Source: Lates calcarifer (Eukaryota > Chordata > Actinopteri > Centropomidae). From it: a stretch of 64,000 nucleotides of DNA. Below the pieces are notes generated by a model, which was not told where the DNA came from, did no database searches, and was given only the letters and a program-made list of their open reading frames with translations. Location of the stretch: the NCBI RefSeq assembly GCF_001640805.2, contig NC_066833.1, positions 19,036,531 to 19,100,530 on the forward strand, read 5' to 3'. Made by a program: the position numbers and the translations under genes. Shown here in pieces: positions 56,092-64,000 of the stretch (positions are counted from its first letter, which is position 1; every line of letters starts with the position of its first letter).

Positions 56092-59000
56092 TTAGCTGTG
56101 GGCATTCCAAGTATTTCCAAAAGAACCTTTTGACATTTCATCTGTGATGTTGATGACAGGTATTCCTCTGTGAAAAGAGAATAGATAGTCAGATAGTGAT
56201 TTACAGATTTACAAATTAAAATATATGGATAAAATTCAGAAAGACCAGTTTACATTACCTTTTTGCAACTTCACACATGTAATTTAACTTACTTGTACCC
56301 TTCCAATGGCACTTGCACCACTCCCTCGTCTTCTGCCAGTATACTCTGTTCCTCCTCCTGAAGATTGAGTTTAAATGCATGTGAATCTTAATAAAATTAT
56401 GTCTGCATGTTGTGTTGGGAAAAGTACATGGGTCATAACAACCGTACCTCTTCAGCATCCTCAAGCTTCTTCTTCTTGCTCTCTGGCATGAGGTCATCCA
56501 GCCAGCTCAGTTCTCTCTTTGTGAAGATACAGTCCATAAGCTTCCTGATAAACACCAGAGCCAACACCTGCAGAATTGACACAAGTATGTGTTAATGACG
56601 CTATGCTGAGGGGTAGGGAGAGTTAAACAGGCAGAGGCAGTAGCAGCAAATACACAATGCTGAAATGTTGAGTATGCAGAAAGAAAGATACCAGATCAGT
56701 TTAAATGATCACCCTTTAAGCATCTTAAAAAAAAGTTCAGGTCATTTTGATGAAGTCTTTACATTATTTTATTCTGACAACTCCCTGCTGACCCAGTAAC
56801 ATACCTGTATTCACACACTGAGCCCTGTTAACACTTCACTTAGGTGTCTAGTGAAAGGTGTGCTGATTGTATACAGGGCCTGCAGATGGTTTAATTGGAC
56901 TGTTTACACACCATCATAGGAAAGACAATGGCAGCCTTGGAGGTCTTGATGACCCAGAGCAGAACCAAACAGCTGAGCTGGATGATGGTGAACAGGTGCA
57001 CCTTCCTCAGGGGTACATGTCGTAGATAGATGAAGTCTGGCTGGTGCTTGGCTGGCATACCGAACAGTGTCAGGCGGTCAAAGAACTGGAAAGGACAAAT
57101 GATTAACAACTCTTAAGTGATCTGTCTTTTACAAAAGACAAGACAAGGGTTCTTAAGAGTGGCAAACATCAGTTAACCATGGTTGAGTTGACTCTCTTCA
57201 AGTCAGCAGCAGCAGGCAGCTGTCTTCAGTAGAAAAGCTTGTATAAACCCAGGAACCACTACATCCCTATCACAAAACACCAAACAGTTACTAACTAGCT
57301 GGTGGAGAAATTCCAATATCTAGTAAGCTAAAAGATGAAAGTTACTTTGACAGGCTGAATCTCCTAATAAGCATTTTTTTGGTCTTAATTTAAATATCAT
57401 TTACAAAACCAATAATAGAAAGTACTCCAAATTGAAGAAAATCTGAAGTAAACAGGGCAATTAAATATCAGTCAGGTGTTCTATAAATGCTGGGAACACA
57501 CTAGTGGCCAATTAACACTTTTTATCTGGGCAGCCAGACAATATGGAGGCGATCCCCTATCATGGCTTGGTGAGAATTAACAGTCTATGCAGATTATCTG
57601 GTAGAAGGGTCTGCAAATTAACAACACTAACCAGCTCTCTATCTAATCTCAGCCACACAGATAAAAAATATTATAAATGTTATATACAACCCAAATTCAG
57701 GACAGGCCCTAAAATGTCACATCACATTTTAAACTCAGGAGTGCAGATGACTGTTTTAATGCCTGGCGTGGGCATTAAAACTGAGAAACAAACTATCCAT
57801 CCATCCATTATCTATACCACTTATCCTAGAGTTGTGGGGGGCTGGAGCCAATCCCAGCAGACACTGGGAGAGAGGCGGGGTACACCCCGGACAGATCGCC
57901 AGTCTATCGCAGGGCCAACATATACAGACAAACAACCATTCACACTCATATTCACACCTACGGACAATCTAGAGTCACCAATTAACCTGACCTGCATGTC
58001 TTTGGACTGTGGGAGGAAGTTTCAGTGCCCGAAGAGAACCCACGCAGACACAGGGAGAACACGCAAACTCAACACAGACCGCACAGAAACAAAGTAAATT
58101 TACATAATCAAAAATTTACTGTCAACATCAGGCATTCATATGGAATGTCAAATGAGGTAAGTGTTGCATCCTTGTGTTACCATATGCAGTGACTGTACCT
58201 GAATGCCTCTGAGAGAAGATGCTCCCATGTAAAGGAATACGCCATACAACACAGGCATAGGAATGAACTGAAGAACAAAAAAGTGTCATGTCAGTAACAT
58301 CATTGTGCATGTCAGTGACTGCTCTATTTTCGCCAATCTATAATATACTCAATAATATACTCAATAACACACCATGGAATACCAAGAGAACAGAGAAATG
58401 TATAATACGGCTACAAAAAGAAACTTTAAGTCAGATTCGACAGTCCTGGGATAATACCTACACACACATCAAAATGGACTAATAATAAAAAGACTGTGAC
58501 TGACCTTTAGCATAGATGTCATGAAGACAGAGCAGCCCATGAGTGTGAAGATCATGAGGCCAGTAAAGCGTTGCTCTCTGATGCCGAGGAACTTGGGCTG
58601 CTCACCGGGAGCCGAGCACTCTGACTCAAGCTTCAGGCTGTTGACATGGGTGATGGAGAGGACAGTGGCTGCTACGAACCACGGCAAGCCCATCAATGAG
58701 CACACACCGAGCATCACCCCCACCATGAACAGATCCAGGTGGTACCCACAGCCTTTCTGAAGGGGGTAGAGGACCAGTACATGATGCTGAAGATGAGTAA
58801 TTCTGATGCACTTTGAACACCACATCTCCAAGATGCTTATACAGGCCATCTCACTGATGCAGCCCACAACCAGAATTGAAAGCTGTGACAGGAACGTACC
58901 TTGAGTTTGTGTTCCTTCCTGTTGATGATGACGGCTGTGATCTGCTGGTCCATGAAGATGAGAATGGTACAAAGCAGAGCTGGGACCACCGTTATGACTG

Positions 59001-62000
59001 CAGTCCACCAGGGGTTGGGCCCCAGTGGGTTAATGAACCAACCACGATCATCTCTGGTTGGCTGATTAAAAATAAATAAATTTGACAATTGGTTTGACAC
59101 AAGTAGCAGCTTGTTAAAAAATTATGCTGTTACTGAGCAATCTGATCATAACTCATCATATGATCATCATATCTGATCTGATTAAACTATTTCTTACCTT
59201 AAACACACTGGGGACCTTAAGCTTTGGAGAGGGAATCCCTAAGGCATAGTCGACTAAGACCATTGTAAGGATGGTGAAGAACACAGCAAAGTCACTGATG
59301 ATGGACCTCACCTGATAGAGATGAAAAATTCCTCAAAATATCATCCAATCATACAATTACCTTTATTTTATCCAGTGTAAACCCCAATAAAAGGGTTGCA
59401 AGGTGCAGGAAACAGGACTCCTCTTTTTCCATTTTCCTTCTTCTTCTTACGCAGTACCGATATTAGACCACTAGAGTGTACCACTGCACCATGCTAAATA
59501 ACCAAAGCTCTGTTTAGCAGAGCTTTGAAATTTAGGAAGAGGATGTTGGACGCACAGTACCTTCGTGGGAAAGTAATTGCTGAACTTGAATTCCTTGAGG
59601 AAAGCGGACATGAAGACAGTAGAGAAGAAGAGAATGACACACCAGAAGAGGACATCAGGAACGTAGGGTCCATGTGGGCCACAGGCGCTGCCCACAAACT
59701 CACCTTGCTTTTCAATACAGTCCTACAACAACAGGTAGAGGGCAAAGTTTTCTTACGATTAGCATTACAACAGCACCAGCAGATTGTAGGCTTCCACAAA
59801 CAGGGTTTATGAGCATTTACATGCGCAAAAAAACTTAACCAAGTACAAAAAATGTGCTTTTAGAGTGATTTGCATGAGAAATCCTATATAATCCAGCCCA
59901 CGTGTCCTTAATCTCTTGGGCTTCCTCCATCTGGGAGAGCATGTCACATTAAGGTAAAAAAAAACAAAACTAAATATATTCTTTTCAGTATACCTTTGTG
60001 TAACTTTTTATTTTTTATTTTTTTTATACTAAGTTGGCAGACTTAATACCTTGACCTCCAGCGCCTCCCAGTAGATTTCTGAGGCAGTGATGTTGTTGGT
60101 CTCCCAATATTTCAGGGTGCCATTGGTGGGGTCAGAAGGCTCAACACATGAACATCTGTGGAAGCACATTAACATCTGAGTGACTACATAATCCCTTAAC
60201 TGTCAGAAATTTACTGTACCCCCAAGAAATGTACTTATTAGTAATTATTCCTTAAACAGCATACTGCGCAAGAACAAGCGTGCACATACGAGTACATGGT
60301 GAGTTTCTCCAGGTCGTTGTTCTTATTAAAGGGATAGTGTTCCCCCAAGTGGATAAGTTTCTCCAGGGCCTCATAGATAAAGATAATGCAGATGAGTGAC
60401 GCAAAGGCTTCCTCTGTAAACCGTGTGATGTAACAAACAAGGGAACTGGCATCTGTGGCCACCAGCACAATACAGAGGAAAGCTGTCCACAGACCAATAC
60501 AGGTTCTCAGTGACAGATAGGATAAGCCATATTCCCTATGTGGAGACAAAGGAGGGAAAAAATCATTGTGGAAAATAGCTGAAATAAAAACACATTATAT
60601 GTTCAGTATTTACAATGTGGCAGATTGGAGAAAGTAATCTCAAAGTTATTATCACAATGAAATGTAATGATCTTTTGTCTGTACAATCAGAAAATTAAAT
60701 GGCCCATTGGAGGCCAGATGTTTGAGAGACTATACATTCAATGTTCACAAGCTGATAAAACATCAGACATGTAATCACAAAATTACCGGTCATTTAGTGA
60801 GATGATTTATGTGTACAGTCACATTAAATCATAACATAACATAAAACATACTTGCAGAATTTGAACAATATCTTCTCAAATACAAGAACTGGCCCCGTGC
60901 TGCCCAAAATAGTGAGGGGCTGCCCAGCAAATAGGGAATAAGCAATTCCAGTCAGCGAGGCTCCAAACAACGACTCAATTGCACTCTGGGAAATAAAAAG
61001 AGGACAGACAGATGACTGAGCAAGAGCTACCTTCAAAATCTTTATCACCCTGAACTGCAACACAGTTACTGGTTTAATGTACTGAAAGCCTAAAGCACTA
61101 CACAGTGCAACACGGTGAACATTTAGAGGAAAGAGCAGGTGAATTACTATGCGTCCTTCTGTTGCCTCGCCCAGTAGTCCTCCAAAGGTGATGACGGGGG
61201 ACATGCAGGCACAGTAGAGGAACAGGAAAGAGGCCACACACTGCAAACTAATAGCATCCGTGTAGTCAGACAAGTAGTGGGGTGCCTTCCGCTTGATGTC
61301 TAGAATGAGACCACCAAACCACCTGGGAATATAAAACAGAAATTTGTCGTGTTCTTTATTTGCTTGCAAAACTATTTTAAAAGCATTTTCGACTAAAATG
61401 TTGAAACAGCAATTTCTCAAGTGCAGGTTTCAGCATTATTTTGTAAAAGTGTGCAAGATTTATTTTTTTGTTTTCCTAACTTGCATTCCTTCTGCTGCCT
61501 TCATCCCAATGTTCAGCTCTGAGTATGGCCTGGTGTGATATGTCCCTGTGATAGAGAGGCGTAGTTGCAGATAGAGATCTCACGGCAGGATGTTTCTATG
61601 GAAACCACTCAGTGACTTCAACTACAGCCCAAGTTTACCCAGGAATAGATGATGAGTGATACAGCATGCAGTTGTAGAAAAAAAATATTTTTTAGTTTGT
61701 GGCCTTGATTTTATGTGTGCATTTATAAAATCACTTATTCATATGTGCCAAAATTAAAGACAAGTGTCAGATAAACTTTAAAGCGTGCATTTACCTTAAT
61801 TTTATCTATATTTCCAGCTAATATTTAGAGCCCTGTACCAATATTAGTATGTTTTATATAAAATAAATTAAGCTTCATGTTTATTAACACCTAAGGAACA
61901 ACTTAAAACACTTAAAACAAAATATAAATATTTTAAAATACAATTCAGTTGAAGCACACAAACTACAAAATCCTGCACCAAAGCAGTGAGTAGGCTGCAT

Positions 62001-63623
62001 GCTGACCCAGCACTACATGTCCACAGTTTAGTATGAGGTATTTAAAATAATATTTATTTACCTCTATCTATATATATATATAGATTTTATGATGTTCTAC
62101 TACTACTATTCTACTGATCAGAATTAACTTTTGGTCAAAAACACTGCACATTATCCATCCCTTTGTGACTCTCCCACCTTCCAGTGCGTTGCAGTTCGGG
62201 ACCCCCATGGCCACCATGCTCTTCTTCCTCATCACCCTCAACTAATCCATTAGGTAAAATGTTACTTTTCTTCCTCTTCTCCTGTTTAAGAAACAGCACA
62301 CAGCAGTTAGTTCTCACTCAAATCCAAATTTGTCTACAACTGACCTGTTGTAGAAATCTAATCAAGAGAAAAAGAAGGTAACCAGCTAACTACAGTCCTA
62401 CTGACCTGAGATGGTACGTTTTTTGGTGGCTCTATCCGTATGGATGGGTCCCACTCTCCTGGAGGCAGGACTGTCACTTGATCGAGGAATTCATCAATCC
62501 CAGCGATCAGATCATTCCGGTCTTTAGCTTTGTAGGCAACGTCATGGAAAACCTGGAGACAGAAAAGTATGCTGAGGTCCCAACTGCAGTCCTGACTGAC
62601 TGTATGTGCAAGCCTCACCACTCTTACTGCGTACGAAGCATTTGTACTTGATAGAAATTTAAAAATAGGGGATGTCTGCCAACTTAAACCATAATTGAAA
62701 AGACATGTGAAGTCACATGTATTGGTAGTTCAGTGTCTATTGTCGACTTATTATCTGTGTAATTATACAACTGCTGCACAAACAGAAGCAAGACTAAGAC
62801 TTTAAAACCTGGGACCTGCTCACTGTTAAACAACAGTGTTGATCACCTGCTTGATCAAATATCCTCAAATCACACTCCTCATATATACTCATTCCAAAGA
62901 GTAGATAATAAAGTCCGACTTTGTCAAAGCCGATCTTTTCCTCAGTGGTGATGGATGGCAGCCTAAATCCAAGACAAACAAAAAGGAGGACATGAGGGCT
63001 GACTAATCGCCAAAAGCATGTCATAGTGTTTCATGCTGAGAAATGTTCCATCACTTTGGGAATTTGTTGAGTTCTAGTGAACTGTGAATTTATGCAAAGT
63101 GCTTGCAGAAATTCTGACTTCGACACCTGGTTGACATTCGAAGCAATCCACCCTCTGAAAACATTCCGTCATTAATAAACCCTGGAGGATGCTTATTGGT
63201 AATAAGGTTTTCCTTAAGGAATTCTTACCTCATCCGTCATAAGTGTTGCAATGGACCTTCCAATCTCATGATACTGAGGCGCTCTACCCATAGGCCCCAA
63301 GAGAATAAACAGAAACCTAAAGGCAAGAACAATCTTTCTCAACTCTCCTATTTTTAAATGCATTGTCACATCAAATTTGAATCACAACCACCATAGCTGT
63401 GTATCTACTGTAAAGATCATTATTGGTTAAGGCTGAGCAGGTGCACAGTATCAGACTGCGGTAACCTTGTGGTGATGGGGACTTCTGCCAGCCCATTGAG
63501 AAGAACCGCTGGTGAAAGGCGGACAAATGCCACCACGGGCTTGTTCAGAAACTCCAGCTCTCCCACTAACACATTGCATGCTTCAGCTCCTGGTGGGATC
63601 TTCTTCATGAAATGAAGATCTAT
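56092..63623 (-). CDS. slc4a10: Sodium-driven bicarbonate transporter SLC4A10 (3' part; 5' part beyond window)
   Basis: Electroneutral Na+/HCO3- carrier (NBCn2/NCBE) of neurons and epithelia. Exons in transcript order: 63623-63466, 63316-63229, 62552-62406, 62281-62178, 61322-61148, 60985-60852, 60535-60290, 60155-60050, 59722-59561, 59311-59198, 59061-58900, 58756-58505, 58267-58199, 57085-56912, 56567-56448, 56357-56293, 56167-56092. The earliest exons give the cytoplasmic domain ([35 protein letters not shown]). Membrane domain from [19 protein letters not shown] through [16 protein letters not shown], the extracellular loop with Cys and N-glycosylation sites (60155-59561), [16 protein letters not shown] and [20 protein letters not shown]. 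The tail [19 protein letters not shown] and final [12 protein letters not shown] match SLC4A10 rather than SLC4A8 or SLC4A7. The orientation opposite to gcg fits the conserved block. Every join keeps frame. Confidence 0.95.
57795..58095 (+). repeat. Vertebrate interspersed repeat, copy 2 (longer)
   Basis: Begins with CCAT units, then ggctggagccaatcccagca, gaggcggggtacaccccgga, ccattcacactcatattcac and catgtctttggactgtggga. Same family and orientation as 48498-48745, with more of the left part. In the slc4a10 intron between the 57085 and 58199 exons, antisense to the gene. Explains the 184-codon open frame at 57543-58097. Confidence 0.8.
62069..62086 (+). repeat. (TA)n microsatellite
   Basis: Short ctatctatatatatatatag run in an slc4a10 intron. 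Confidence 0.8.
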
Positions 63624-64000
63624 CTGAAAGAGGACACAAAGTACAGTGTGGAGAGTATCATATAAAAGCCCCTGACACCCTCTCCAGTTAGATTATGGTC
63701 TAAGCGGCTTTGACCAAGGGCATGCTTTGAAAAGTAAAAAAAAAAAAAAAATTCATTCAAGTTCAAAAGTGCATCCTATAAATATGTCATTATTTTTACT
63801 GTTTATCCTCACATTAAGCCCCTAATGAAATGGTTTGACTGGACTGTAATCTAAATATAGCCCAGCTGCCCAGGCTTTGTGTGTCACAGGCCACCATGTT
63901 CAAATAAGTGAATGGATAAATAAACAGATAAAATAAATATTACAGAAGATTACTGAAATAGAGATGTTAGTTTGACCTCTTGCATAATATTTTGTAAGGA
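63624..64000 (-). other. slc4a10 intron running out of the window
   Basis: Upstream of the exon with acceptor at 63624-63625. An A-run at 63737-63751. No further exon within the window. Confidence 0.7.

Noticed and set aside
57543..58097. 184-codon plus-strand open frame
   Set aside because: Most of it is the interspersed repeat also present at 48.5 kb; antisense intronic to slc4a10, with no domain.
58469..59008. 179-codon minus-strand frame as an independent gene
   Set aside because: Contains slc4a10 exon 58756-58505; the rest is intron read-through upstream of the acceptor.
60824..61420. 198-codon minus-strand frame as a single exon
   Set aside because: It is two slc4a10 exons (61322-61148 and 60985-60852) read through an in-frame intron with clear GT-AG borders.
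62794..63024. Minus-strand 76-codon frame between slc4a10 exons
   Set aside because: Flanking exons join in frame without it and the peptide does not match the SLC4 family.

Overview
This window is vertebrate nuclear DNA, almost certainly from a ray-finned (teleost) fish. It holds intron-rich genes with GT-AG junctions, a fish-type proglucagon lacking GLP-2, and interspersed repeats of familiar teleost type. I read no bacterial or organellar sequence. Gene order is kcnh7(+) - ifih1(+) - dpp4/fap-like protease(+) - gcg(+) - slc4a10(-). This is the human 2q24 block (KCNH7, IFIH1, FAP, GCG, DPP4, SLC4A10) in the opposite orientation, with two differences: no GCA (grancalcin) between kcnh7 and ifih1, and only one DPP4-family protease.

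Layout. 1-27 kb: the downstream 14 coding exons of kcnh7 (erg3-type voltage-gated K+ channel), with large introns; the start lies outside the window. 27-30.4 kb: intergenic, partly decayed repeat. 30.4-40.7 kb: complete ifih1 (MDA5), 16 exons, preceded by a strong interferon-stimulated response element. 41.5-50 kb: a complete 26-exon dipeptidyl peptidase. It occupies the FAP position but has DPP4-type sequence, including the Asp that separates DPP4 from FAP. 50.6-52.5 kb: gcg, encoding glucagon plus GLP-1. 52.5-56 kb: AT-rich intergenic or 3'UTR sequence. 56.1-64 kb: the last 17 coding exons of slc4a10 on the minus strand, continuing past the window end. All exon joins listed were checked for reading-frame phase; the five known genes close without a frameshift.

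Inside the 5.7-kb kcnh7 intron (4641-10359) I find a candidate small spliced gene on the opposite strand that I cannot assign to a family. It has a GC-rich leader exon, an ATG exon preceded by a good acceptor, a phase-compatible 70-codon terminal exon and an AATAAA 46 bases past the stop, giving a predicted 112-residue protein. This is the best candidate here for something undescribed.

Functionally the neighbours are mostly independent: neuronal K+ channel, cytosolic dsRNA sensor, serum/membrane exopeptidase, islet hormone and neuronal Na+/HCO3- transporter. One link is notable: the protease next to gcg has the features needed to cleave the His-Ala N-terminus of the GLP-1 that gcg encodes. 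No family was confirmed by database search; identities rest on recognising conserved protein motifs and on gene order.
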